DNA from: Agapetus fuscipes
Lineage: Eukaryota; Arthropoda; Insecta; Trichoptera; Glossosomatidae
NCBI GenBank assembly: GCA_951799405.1
Contig: OX637339.1
Location: 13,888,001-13,952,000 of the forward strand
Direction: 5' to 3'
Length of the DNA stretch: 64,000 bases
The first letter of the stretch is position 1. Each line of letters begins with the position of its first letter. The translations under genes and the position numbers were made by a program. Below the pieces are notes generated by a model, which was not told the DNA's origin, did not search any database, and was given only the letters and a program-made list of their open reading frames with translations. Of the stretch, positions 24,301 through 30,747 are shown piece after piece.

Positions 24301-27300
24301 CTTAAAAAACCCATTGCTGTCCCTTGTAAGGATAGTCGGAAGGTCGGTGGGAACGAGAATCGCAAAACGGCAAAGGAACTCTTTCGCAAGGGCTATTAAT
24401 CTCCACCGGCAACTAATATCTTTAGTGCAACCGAACATCGAGAATTGCACTTCTGTGCTTACTACAGTATTGTTCGAATTAATGTGAACACAAGTGAAAA
24501 TTTGAAAAAAGCAACATTTATTAGTTATGGAACAAAAAAACAGATACATGAATACAATTTAAATTGTTTTAATAGAAAATGTGTACTCCCTTGACTTTTA
24601 TAACTTCTTTAACACTTTTCGGCATAGAATCGACAAGTTTTTTACAATTTTCTGATATTTGCTGGTCTCGAAACCATGTATGGATTACAGCCTCAATCAG
24701 TTTTGTTTTTGTTGTGCAATCTGTTTTACGAAGTCTAGCTTGTACAATAGCCCACAGATTTTCAATGGGATTAAGGTCCGGTGAGTTTCCTGGCTATTCA
24801 AGGCATGATATATTTTTGTCCTTGAAATATTTCATCATGATCTTGGACGCGTGGCATGGAGCCGAATCCTGTTGAAAAACTTCTTGACCGTTAGCATCAA
24901 CTTTTCTTAGTTCAAGATGATGATCCCCTAATGTGCTGATTTGTTGGCAGGGAGGTGGAGGTGGTAGTGCTCCCGCAATGCGAGGAGGCGGGGGCTCCGG
25001 GGGGCGTGGGGGGCCCGCGGGGGGAGGCAGGCAGGGCTGGCAGCAAGGGGGAGGCAGCGGGGGCGGAGGAGGAGGTGGCTGGGGGCAGCAGCAGTGGGGG
25101 GAGCAGCAGCAGCAGCAGTGGGGGCAGCAGCAGGCGTGGAACGGTACGTCACATCATCACGTAATAAATATTTGTCTTGTAAATGACTATAAAGATAATA
25201 TATAATTCTCTCTTTAAACACTGTTTTACTTCCACTATTTTGTATTGTGACGAGCGCTTTAGTCCTGCGACCATCTTCAGGTAAATGAAACTTGCACACA
25301 AGCAGTGCTATTCACAAAACATTTTATCCGTATCTGATCTACGGATCATCGTTTTTTGTATGGAAAATTCACTTAAGTCTGCGGATGAGGCATAGTTTTG
25401 CTGTTTTAGAATAACACCGAAGGTTCTTAGCATTTATAAACTGTATCATAGGCTGGTCATATTTATGAGTAAAAAATGTCAAAATTTAGCAAGAAGTAAG
25501 AGAGATCCTTGAGAAATACAAATGTTTACAATTTTTACAGTAAGCCTAATTAATTTGTACTACAGGGCTGGAAGTCTCATTACCATGGTAATTCTTATGT
25601 ACCGGATATCGGTAATATTTGTATGAAGACCTGTCAATCCAAGATGGCTGCAAATGAACAGCTGATAAGCTTTCATGCAAATATTACCGATATTTGGTAA
25701 CTATGAATTACCGTGGTGTTGAGACTTCCAGCCCAGGTCTAGATTATGATGTGCCTTTAGCCAAGGTAAGCTCGTTCCACAATAGTTAGACCATTGAGAT
25801 TGTTTTGTATTTGGTTTGCTCATTTGTCTCTTACAAGTAAAGTTGTGGCTATTTTAGCAGGGAACTGGAATAACTGGAACAACTGGAACGCAGTGGGCGG
25901 GGCGCAGGCCGGGCAGCAGGCGGCGGGAGGCTGGCAGCAGCAGCAGCCCGGGGGGAGCTGGGGCAAGTACCAGGGAGCCACCAGCACCACGGCCACACCC
26001 GCCACCCAGCAGCAGCAGTGGCAGGGGCAGTGGGCGCAGCCAGGCTACTGGCAGCAGGGGCAGCAGTGGCCCATGCAGGTAAACCAACAACCACACCCCA
26101 ACATGACCCATGCTCTATAAACTGGAGATGCCGCTAGTACTCTGCTAGCTATAGCTCAATTGCTATAAAGATGGACTAGCTTTTGGCATAGGCAAATTAT
26201 TTTTTCTTTACAACCCAGCAAAGAGCATGCTTGAAAGTATAAATCTTTTTTGTAGTCCGCCTTATAGGTTGGTATGAGGCTGACCACCCATACTGTAAAA
26301 AATGGTTTACATTGTTTTAAAAAACAAATCCCATGGGTATTAAAATAATCTGAAGGTACTAATGTTGAGTGTGTATTGTTAATTATCAGAGCCAGTCTAC
26401 TGGCACGGCTGCCTTGGCTGGCACGGGAACCACGGCCAGCACTACGGCCGCGGCCACGGACGCTCCCACTCAGCAGATGTGGGCGCAGTACGCCCAGCAG
26501 TACGTGCAGCAGCAGGTAAACTACTCATACCACGTATCATCTCTCAGCCATCTCTTCTCTACTCACATTGGGACATGACGCAGGAAATAAAGGGTAACGT
26601 CTGCGCATGGTGAGATGCTACATCTTTCCTATTGTACTCTATAACTTGGAAGGGTGGACACTTATACAGTGCATGGAGAATAGAATCACTGCCTTTGAAA
26701 TATGGGGATGTTGAAGGTTTTCTGGATGGATGGAGTCACAAATGCCAAGGTACTTTCTTGATGAATACCAAAGCCGTACTCCTGATGTCCATCAAACGGC
26801 AAAAAAAAATATATTTTGGCCACATAATGAGAAATGAGAAGTATCCACTCCTGCATCTCATCATACACAGAAGACGAGCTCCAGATGGAAGAACATCTTG
26901 AACACCTTTCATAGGGGTTGAGAGAGTTTTTGTCATGCTAGGTCATCTCCATTTCTCGGAGACATGTTAGCGCAGCCAATCAGTGTTTTTATAGAGGGAA
27001 CTGTGGGAGCCATTGAGTTATAATATTGGTGGGGATGAAACTAATTTACAGTGTTGTTACATACTGCTTAACCCCTCGAGCGCCAAAACGCGGATCCGCG
27101 CTCATAGTACTAAACGCGATTTTTTTCATTTTTCTTTAGTTTGTACACAGCAATAAGATCGAAAATCGCATGAAGTACTGCTATTGGGTAGAAATATCCA
27201 CAAATAAATTCAAAGCATTCATTTTTGTCTGTAGGTATTTAAAATAGAATATTTAATTTGACCTTGAAAAAGCCGAATTCCACAATTTTTTGACATAAGA

Positions 27301-29583
27301 ACTAGGGATGGGCAAAGGGGAAAAAAATATCGATATATATCGAATCGATATTTTTAAACACTACCGAAATATATTGAGGAAAAAATATCGATATTTCGAT
27401 ATATCGATAGAAAAAAATATCGGTCGCTGACGGGTAAGGTCTCAATTTTTCACAATTTTTGGCCAAAAAGTCTGTCGACGAGGGGAGGGATACTTGCGAT
27501 TTGCTACGTAAAAATGTTGGCTTCCAAACACAGCCACCTATAAAGTGTTGGGAGCAAAGTCACATTAGAAAAAAAATATCGTTTTTGATACGATTTTGAA
27601 CAAAAAACAGCCAGCCGTCCGCCATTGTGACGTCATCGATATTTGTGTGGTCGTCCCAAACGCATATTCCCTACATTTGGTTTATTTTTCCCGATCCACA
27701 AAAAATATACGGATTTATTTGGCTAATCAATTGTTTTCAAATTTGTTTTAATTATAAATTGCACAACAAATTTATAAACTGATTATTTGCTTTTATTTTT
27801 CATCTTTTTTTTGCGTTATTGTCAATGGTTATTGTTTTAATAATTATTTAAAAACGACTGAAAATTCCCTATTCTTTAAATAATATTTATAAAGTGACAT
27901 CTCCAGAACAGATTTTTTTTTTAAATACGACATTGAACGGACGTAATTTCAGCCGTCCAAATTTGGTCGCAGGCTCAACTGTTCCTACGTTACACTATGA
28001 ACGAGAATCAATATTTCAAATTTGGTCTAGTCCGGCGTTGTACCCAGATTAAGTAGTCGCCAGTTAGGCCGATGGCGAAATATGACAAGTAAGAATAACA
28101 CCATAAGTGTAATATTAAGTTTAATTTTAATTTAACTTTATTTTAATTTTAATTTGTAATGTGTCTCATTATCAATTTCTGTAAATCATTTATAATTTTT
28201 TGTGCTCCTTGACTGATAGGTTGGTACGAGGCTGACCACCCGTGCTGTAAAAATCGGTTCACTTTTGCCAATGCCACCCCGGTTCAGGGAACGGCGGCAG
28301 GAGTTGCAAGGTTTATGTCCATGTGAGGTTTTCTTTATTTGTATGCACACATGCAGAATGTGTAGGCGCGAACCTACATGTGCCTGTCTGTAGGCATGCA
28401 TTTCATATGAGCCTTAAATGCTTACATATCCTTGCAGCTTAGATTATAGATTATAGAGAGAAATATCGATATTTAAAATTAAAAAAAAACGGTACTTTTG
28501 ATATATCGATATATTTCGCCCATCCCTAATAAGAACACTTACACACTCAAAAAAAATCTTTGTGTCAATAAAAAGGGTCATTAACTTATATTTTTTGGGA
28601 TGTATTTGGATTTCGTGCCTATGCATACTAATGAGGTCTTTTTTTTTTAGAATCTCGATCTTTTTTCCGTAATCTAAATTATGATGGAATATAATAATAA
28701 TTTCACAAAATGCATGCCTTTTTAGGCGAAAATGTTTGACAAAGTTGAAGAATATAAAAGTTAATACACAAACCATAAAAAATGTATAAAAGTGAATTTA
28801 AACTGCGTTTTATTTAATTAATATAATTTCACAAAAGTTTCTTTTTTTGGTAGGCACTAGATAAAAATTATTCACTGTTTTTTGAGATAAAAAAACCCAC
28901 AGGAGATATGTTTTGTATCTTTGGAGATATTTAATATTAAAAAAAACACGAGTTGGGTGGCTGGATTAGGTAGAAAATCGCTGGCACTTGAGGGGTTAAT
29001 TGTGAAATCATATGTTTTCTTGCATTTTCTATCTTGGTTTTGACACTTAAAAATTGTGCATGTTATATTTTATAATAATGCCCTTTTTCTTTCAAAATTA
29101 ACAAATTCACCGACCTCAACAAATTTTATTAATGCCAACAATGCAGAAAAAAATCCCAGTACTATACCTTTTCCCTGCTAACAATCTGGAGTATTATTTT
29201 TCTTTTTCTAACCAATGAAGATTTGTGTTGAGGTAGGTTGAAACGGATAGTGTCTTCTTGCATCAAAATAGTTTTCTTCTTCTTCTTCGTGTAGTTTTGA
29301 CTCCACTATATTATAGCTCAATGGTTGGAGCCAAAATTTCCCTTTCCGAAGAGTTTTGAAACTTTTTTTGCCAGAGGTGCTTTTCAAGTTCACATACATT
29401 TTTCTCAAATACTCGGTACTTCGAGTATTGTGAAAAAACTCGTACTACGGGTACTGATTGTTATGATTCAAAAACTGCAAAAAGTGTAATTTTTACCTAC
29501 TATGTAATGTGTGTTGTCTGCAGGGTTACGGCAGTATGGCTAACAACACGACCGCCAACACAGCTGCTGCACCTCCCAAGTAA
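3038..29583 (+). CDS. hnRNP U-like protein (HNRNPUL family), 3' 15 exons, 5' end outside window
   Basis: Nuclear RNA-binding protein of the hnRNP U / HNRNPUL family (Drosophila CG30122 type), expected to act in pre-mRNA processing. Exons: 3038-3391, 3743-3855, 4670-4835, 5316-5547, 10282-10411, 10769-10891, 13308-13436, 18526-18697, 21351-21629, 22018-22246, 22815-22956, 24951-25143, 25861-26078, 26390-26515, 29524-29583. Every junction keeps frame, giving 887 codons plus TAA. Domain order: distal SPRY, basic/acidic K-E-rich linker, P-loop domain with GLPGAGKT followed by ILGTNTI and IIDQTNVY, RGG/glycine-rich tail, then Gln/Trp/Asn-rich low-complexity end. The SPRY starts in mid-domain, so the N-terminus (SAP region in the family) must lie upstream; I did not find it in 1-3037. 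Family assignment rests on the P-loop, DQTNV and SAQRRKM motifs. Exons are GC-rich against AT-rich introns. Confidence 0.9.
3597..3692. mobile_element. Foldback MITE (CCAGGGCTGGAAGTCTCAT termini)
   Basis: Near-perfect palindrome: ccagggctggaagtctcat... against ...atgagacttccagccctgg, with matching inner arms around ggtaattcttacc. It lies in the 351-bp intron between the first two visible hnRNPUL exons. The same family occurs at 25563-25736. CAGGG-type ends suggest hAT, but no clear target duplication is visible. Confidence 0.75.
3743..3855 (+). CDS. hnRNPUL exon: charged Lys/Glu then Arg/Ser segment, GC donor
   Basis: Acceptor gtttgcag. Encodes a charged helix ([19 protein letters not shown]) and an R/D/S-rich stretch ending NDSW. 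Frame with the next exon works only if the intron uses a GC donor (TGG|GCAAGT). The GT four bases further on would shift the frame. Confidence 0.75.
3999..4230 (+). repeat. Family A repeat copy
   Basis: Starts ttccttgactgatagg and ends cagcttagattata. Full-length member of the ~250-bp unnamed family. Confidence 0.8.
4670..4835 (+). CDS. hnRNPUL exon: charged, acidic linker
   Basis: Acceptor tatattcag and donor CAAG|GTTGG. Encodes a Lys/Glu/Asp-rich, low-complexity linker including [14 protein letters not shown]. Starts in phase 0 and ends in phase 1. It follows a family A repeat (3999-4230) in the same intron. Confidence 0.82.
5012..5264 (+). repeat. Family A repeat copy
   Basis: Starts ttctttgacttatagg, carries the conserved ggtatgaggctgaccaccca block, and ends aacttagattata. 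Confidence 0.8.
5316..5547 (+). CDS. hnRNPUL exon: Glu/Lys-rich acidic linker
   Basis: Acceptor tttcccag and donor ATGAG|GTGAGA. Almost entirely E, K, P and A, including the repeated short motif PMEV also seen in the preceding exon. It ends SRPGFTM and leads into the segment before the P-loop. Probably disordered. In vertebrate HNRNPUL proteins the SPRY runs more directly into the P-loop domain, so this is a lineage insert. Confidence 0.85.
5548..6630 (+). other. Intron 4 of hnRNPUL, first part: no recognisable feature
   Basis: AT-rich sequence with no coding signal. A short motif, agcagtaagtg and its variants, recurs near 6450-6570 but no element could be delimited. Confidence 0.5.
6661..6920 (-). 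repeat. Family A repeat copy with (TCTAA)n tail
   Basis: Minus orientation. The variable tail reads tctaatctaatctaatctaa and the conserved end is aacttataagtcaaggaa. A 30-bp stub of a second copy lies at 6631-6660. Confidence 0.8.
6921..8247 (+). other. Intron 4 of hnRNPUL, unannotated AT-rich stretch
   Basis: No coding signal, no local repeat family apart from weak similarity near 7130-7170 to SINE family B ('ccgggattcgagccc'), which may be a decayed tRNA-type B-box region. Confidence 0.4.
8851..8996 (-). repeat. Decayed family A fragment inside the hAT element
   Basis: The order ttcgcttacaaatgttgcatg...aacataag...gccattttttacagtgctgg...tcagcctca follows the family A consensus on the minus strand with many changes. 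Confidence 0.5.
9471..9537. repeat. Perfect inverted repeat, 28-bp arms, 11-bp loop
   Basis: Arms 9471-9498 and 9510-9537 (cattattatcatcataatat... and its exact complement). Confidence 0.9.
10130..10222 (-). repeat. Partial family B SINE (head region)
   Basis: Contains gaaataatttctgata...caatgcaagcattctaccaactgaggtatcaccgg, the tRNA-like head on the minus strand, directly after the previous SINE. Confidence 0.65.
10282..10411 (+). CDS. hnRNPUL exon: SPRY-to-kinase connector
   Basis: Acceptor ttgttcctcag and donor CACAG|GTAACA. The segment [17 protein letters not shown] resembles the 'FTFI..VPLEERVRGP' connector just before the P-loop in vertebrate hnRNP U-like proteins. A 4.7 kb intron (5548-10281) rich in transposons precedes it. 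Confidence 0.88.
10769..10891 (+). CDS. hnRNPUL exon: P-loop (Walker A)
   Basis: Acceptor gtatttgcag and donor ATGAAG|GTATGC. Contains [13 protein letters not shown], a canonical GxxGxGKT nucleotide-binding loop, followed by FNILGTNTI, which is diagnostic of hnRNP U-like proteins. Both ends are phase 0. Confidence 0.95.
11092..12373 (+). mobile_element. Mariner-type transposon, full length, TA duplication
   Basis: Terminal inverted repeats of 36 bp begin cgagggtggggtgaaaagtt and are identical at both ends. TA dinucleotides flank at 11090-11091 and 12374-12375. It lies in hnRNPUL intron 6 in sense orientation. Confidence 0.95.
11271..12306 (+). pseudogene. Mariner transposase, inactivated
   Basis: Starts [17 protein letters not shown]. 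The HTH region and SGRPVEVTT linker are intact, and the 'HYTP' and '[10 protein letters not shown]' motifs are present. The first catalytic Asp, expected in a 'DETW' motif, reads NKTW, so the active site is lost. The frame breaks near 11910 and again near 12080-12100. HHDNAPAHS and [10 protein letters not shown] (second and third catalytic Asp) are still readable in other frames, and the stop is at 12304-12306. Not functional. Confidence 0.9.
12620..12716 (+). pseudogene. RTE/BovB-like reverse transcriptase C-terminal fragment
   Basis: Reads '[15 protein letters not shown]', matching the 'LGHVMRNEKYRLLQLI' motif of RTE-type ORFs. The same motif recurs at 26818-26862. Confidence 0.65.
12903..13078. 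mobile_element. Perfect 81-bp-arm foldback element
   Basis: Arms 12903-12983 and 12998-13078 are exact reverse complements and the loop is 14 nt. It sits in hnRNPUL intron 6, so the primary transcript would carry an 81-bp perfect duplex. Probably a MITE; no coding content and no clear target duplication. Confidence 0.9.
13308..13436 (+). CDS. hnRNPUL exon: P-loop domain middle, ends at IIDQ
   Basis: Acceptor gtgttcag and donor GACCAG|GTATAC. Ends [10 protein letters not shown], the equivalent of the 'ARKKRNYILDQ' strand in hnRNP U. Both ends are phase 0. The next exon supplies TNVY. Confidence 0.93.
13437..14446 (+). other. Intron 7 of hnRNPUL, first part: nothing recognised
   Basis: No coding or repeat signal that I can support. 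Confidence 0.5.
14447..14692 (+). repeat. Family A repeat copy
   Basis: ttccttgacttatagg start and caacttagattag end. One of the best-preserved copies (gcggctgaccacccatgctg variant). Confidence 0.85.
14693..17229 (+). other. Intron 7 of hnRNPUL, no features recognised
   Basis: Unique-looking AT-rich intron sequence without coding signal or members of the local repeat families. Confidence 0.5.
17230..17335 (-). repeat. Partial, decayed family A copy
   Basis: ctataatcatataagatata...catgcccacaaacagacacg...gcgcttacaactgctga follows the tail-proximal half of family A. Confidence 0.6.
17336..18525 (+). other. Intron 7 of hnRNPUL, last part
   Basis: No element delimited. Near 18360-18480 a short unit, 'gatggcaacccgataaacaac', recurs imperfectly (tggcaacccga at 18401 and 18431), a small decayed tandem repeat just before the unusual acceptor. 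Confidence 0.45.
18526..18697 (+). CDS. hnRNPUL exon: [12 protein letters not shown] segment
   Basis: Begins [12 protein letters not shown] and continues with [13 protein letters not shown], matching the C-terminal half of the hnRNP U kinase-like domain. Donor is AAAG|GTAAAT. An in-frame TAA at 18463 limits how far the exon can extend upstream. The only AG between that stop and the conserved sequence is at 18524-18525, so this acceptor is forced although it lacks a good pyrimidine tract. Confidence 0.88.
18872..19087. mobile_element. hAT-type MITE, 216 bp, TSD GTTCAGG(G/A)
   Basis: Ends CAGGCGCGTGCAT and ATGCACGCCCCAG. Flanks GTTCAGGG (18864-18871) and GTTCAGGA (19088-19095) agree at 7 of 8 bases. 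The internal flank 'GTGCATrGG.TA(T)AGGCAA' resembles the left end of the 8286 element. Confidence 0.7.
19541..19641 (+). repeat. Partial family A copy
   Basis: gttgatgtgaggttgacca...tgtaaaaatgg...ggcaagagttgcag order as in the 5' half of the family. Confidence 0.65.
20810..21031 (-). repeat. Family B SINE copy, diverged
   Basis: gccaaccactccattagaagtggggg...ttcttgtgaaggttgagtaaaa...gattgaaccctaaccctctggcat...; the A-box end is decayed. Confidence 0.75.
21351..21629 (+). CDS. hnRNPUL exon: end of kinase-like domain and start of RGG tail
   Basis: Acceptor gtgtttgcag and donor GACGAG|GTATGC. Starts [16 protein letters not shown] and [15 protein letters not shown], the end of the globular domain in this family. 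It then turns into a Gly/Arg-rich RNA-binding tail with RGSGG and PKRPRYD. Confidence 0.92.
22018..22246 (+). CDS. hnRNPUL exon: RGG/glycine-rich tail
   Basis: Acceptor tttgttcag and donor CACAG|GTATAT. Dense in GGR, RGG and WGG repeats followed by a proline run and SHMARHQPP. Joins in phase to both neighbours. Confidence 0.88.
22528..22590 (+). repeat. Family D retroelement fragment
   Basis: aaaatggaagcagctctgcataggctctggcaacccctagcggaatggcgacag pattern shared with 1905-1975. Confidence 0.6.
22815..22956 (+). CDS. hnRNPUL exon: RGG tail continued
   Basis: Acceptor gtatccgcag and donor AGACAG|GTATGC. Encodes [15 protein letters not shown] followed by [11 protein letters not shown] and ends in QNNRQ. 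Phase in 2, phase out 0. Confidence 0.88.
22957..24464 (+). other. Intron 11 of hnRNPUL, first part
   Basis: No coding signal. A GC-richer block at about 23260-23470 stands out from the AT-rich surroundings and may be an insertion, but I could not find its borders. Confidence 0.4.
24465..24937 (-). mobile_element. Tc1-type transposon remnant, transposase 3' half
   Basis: Minus strand reads [20 protein letters not shown], then QDSAPCH, a stop, and [12 protein letters not shown], the hallmark Tc1 catalytic motifs. The right end cagtattgttcgaatt begins after a TA at 24463-24464. Transposase similarity stops near 24937, so the 5' half is missing. One in-frame stop shows it is inactive. Confidence 0.88.
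24951..25143 (+). CDS. hnRNPUL exon: Gly-rich to Gln/Trp-rich transition
   Basis: Acceptor ttgttggcag and donor AACG|GTACGT. Gly-rich first half, then [18 protein letters not shown] encoded largely by CAG codons. A Tc1 transposase remnant on the opposite strand ends about 14 bp upstream of this exon. Confidence 0.87.
25563..25736. mobile_element. Foldback MITE, same family as 3597-3692
   Basis: cagggctggaagtctcat...atgagacttccagccc-type ends (right end gttgagacttccagcccag), with inner matching arms around gcaaatattaccgata. It lies in hnRNPUL intron 12. Confidence 0.75.
25861..26078 (+). CDS. hnRNPUL exon: Asn/Trp repeats and Gln-rich segment
   Basis: Acceptor ttttagcag, a NAGNAG site; use of the upstream AG (exon from 25858) would add one residue. 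Opens with an NWNNWNNWN repeat, then poly-Q blocks and YWQQGQQW. Donor ATGCAG|GTAAAC. Confidence 0.87.
26260..26311 (+). repeat. Family A fragment, 5' end only
   Basis: cttataggttggtatgaggc then tgaccacccatactgtaaaaaatgg, close to consensus, then abruptly other sequence. Confidence 0.75.
26390..26515 (+). CDS. hnRNPUL exon: Thr/Ala then Gln-rich
   Basis: Acceptor taattatcag and donor CAGCAG|GTAAAC. Thr/Ala-rich followed by [13 protein letters not shown]. Both ends phase 0. Confidence 0.85.
26640..26905 (+). pseudogene. RTE/BovB-like reverse transcriptase C-terminal fragment
   Basis: Reads [20 protein letters not shown], then [20 protein letters not shown] and [11 protein letters not shown], following the 'E.W.WR..L.ISW.D.V..EEVL...LGHVMRNEKY' plan of RTE-type ORFs. 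Degraded, in hnRNPUL intron 14. Confidence 0.75.
27303..28528. mobile_element. hAT-type non-autonomous transposon, TSD ATAAGAAC
   Basis: Ends TAGGGATGGGC and GCCCATCCCTA, with subterminal ATCGATAT-rich arms on both sides. A perfect 8-bp duplication ATAAGAAC flanks it (27295-27302, 28529-28536). No transposase ORF. A family A copy (28206-28456) is inserted near its right arm. Confidence 0.9.
28206..28456 (+). repeat. Family A copy nested in the hAT element
   Basis: tccttgactgatagg start; cagcttagattatagattatag end with two tail units. Confidence 0.85.
28537..29523 (+). other. Intron 14 of hnRNPUL, last part
   Basis: AT-rich, no coding or repeat features recognised. Confidence 0.5.
29524..29583 (+). 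CDS. hnRNPUL last coding exon with stop
   Basis: Acceptor gttgtctgcag. Encodes [19 protein letters not shown] and then TAA. It follows a 3.0 kb intron that holds a 1.2 kb hAT element. The 3' UTR continues beyond. Confidence 0.85.
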   Translation, partial: GYGSMANNTTANTAAAPPK

Positions 29584-30735
29584 AGTCGTGCATTAAAACA
29601 TCAAGGACAGAACATGTGACCAACAGGAGTCTGCGGGGACTTCATTTTATCATTATGACAACAGATGACAAAAGTCAATAAGCATGCACTTGTGTAAAAA
29701 CAACAATGACATATTTTACCAATTGCAAAACTTCATTCCACGACTTGTTCATTTTACATCTATCTGCTTTTGTTGTTTTCATTTCTGACACCCTTATTCA
29801 TAAAAAATCCTGTGGGAACTGAACTAAGAGTAAATTGTGAGTGTATGATTGGTTGTTGAAATTTTAATCAACCAATCAGACGCTGAACATTTCCTCATGG
29901 CGATGTGAATTCTCACAGCTTGATTTGTGGATATAAGTGTGAGTGAGTCAATATTAACCAAGTATTGATTTATATGTTATTATTTGTAAGATTTATTTTT
30001 CTTTACGTATTGGTATTCTGAAGATTGACAAGCTTCCTTGCATATTTTTAGTTGTGCCATTGCCTTTGTCCATATCAGTTTTTATTGTCTAATTTCAACT
30101 GGACTTCTTCATCAACTATCAATCACATTTTTTGGTATTGTGTAAATATTTTGTGTACTTTAAATTTAGGTGTGTAAGAATTATTTCCCTAACTTTTTTA
30201 TTAATTAAGGTTAAGCCCCATTTGAAAAATCTTATTGTGTAAAATCATGCAATCTGTTAGAAATAATGTAAGGATGAAGATATTTGATCAAATGAGTCGT
30301 ATACTGGAGGCGGCTATCTAGGCTTTAAAAATAAATAGGAACCATGGAAACCAAGGTAACTGTTTTCTTTTGATCATTTCAATCTATATCATTATTTTTT
30401 TAAATCCTCGATTGCCGCCTTGGTTCTACAGCACTCACATAATGAAGTTTTACCTTTATCAATGGATCTCTATTTTAATTAGAATGTATTGTTTTGTCAG
30501 GATGCATACGTATTGTTTGCATAGGTTCATCTTTAACTTTTAGTTGATTAGACAGTTTTCTCTTTTTGTGTCTGAGATTTCTTCCTAGTGAGTTTTTCTT
30601 GCAGAAAGTAATAATTGAAATGCATAACCAGTACAAAGTATCTGAATAATGGATGTACTAATTAATTAGCATAAGTTTTCTCACTTATTATTTTTGTATC
30701 AACATTTAAAATAAAGGTTTAACCGATGTAGCACA
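29584..30735 (+). other. Probable 3' UTR of the hnRNPUL gene
   Basis: AT-rich, no repeats of the local families and no coding signal. A consensus AATAAA at 30710-30715 is followed by a T-rich stretch near 30741, so cleavage near 30735 is the best guess. An earlier AATAAA near 30327 could give a shorter form. Confidence 0.55.
30710..30715 (+). terminator. Candidate poly(A) signal AATAAA, hnRNPUL
   Basis: Canonical hexamer about 1.1 kb past the stop, with downstream ttttattt. It faces the minus-strand hexamer at 30742-30747. Confidence 0.5.
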
Positions 30736-30741
30736 CCATGT

Positions 30742-30747
30742 TTTATT
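30742..30747 (-). terminator. Candidate poly(A) signal for cofilin (minus strand)
   Basis: The plus strand reads tttatt, i.e. AATAAA on the minus strand, followed on that strand by a GT-rich tggtgtgc. It would give cofilin a 2.2 kb 3' UTR. Other minus AATAAA sites nearer the stop (for example around 32228 and 32188) are alternatives. Confidence 0.35.
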
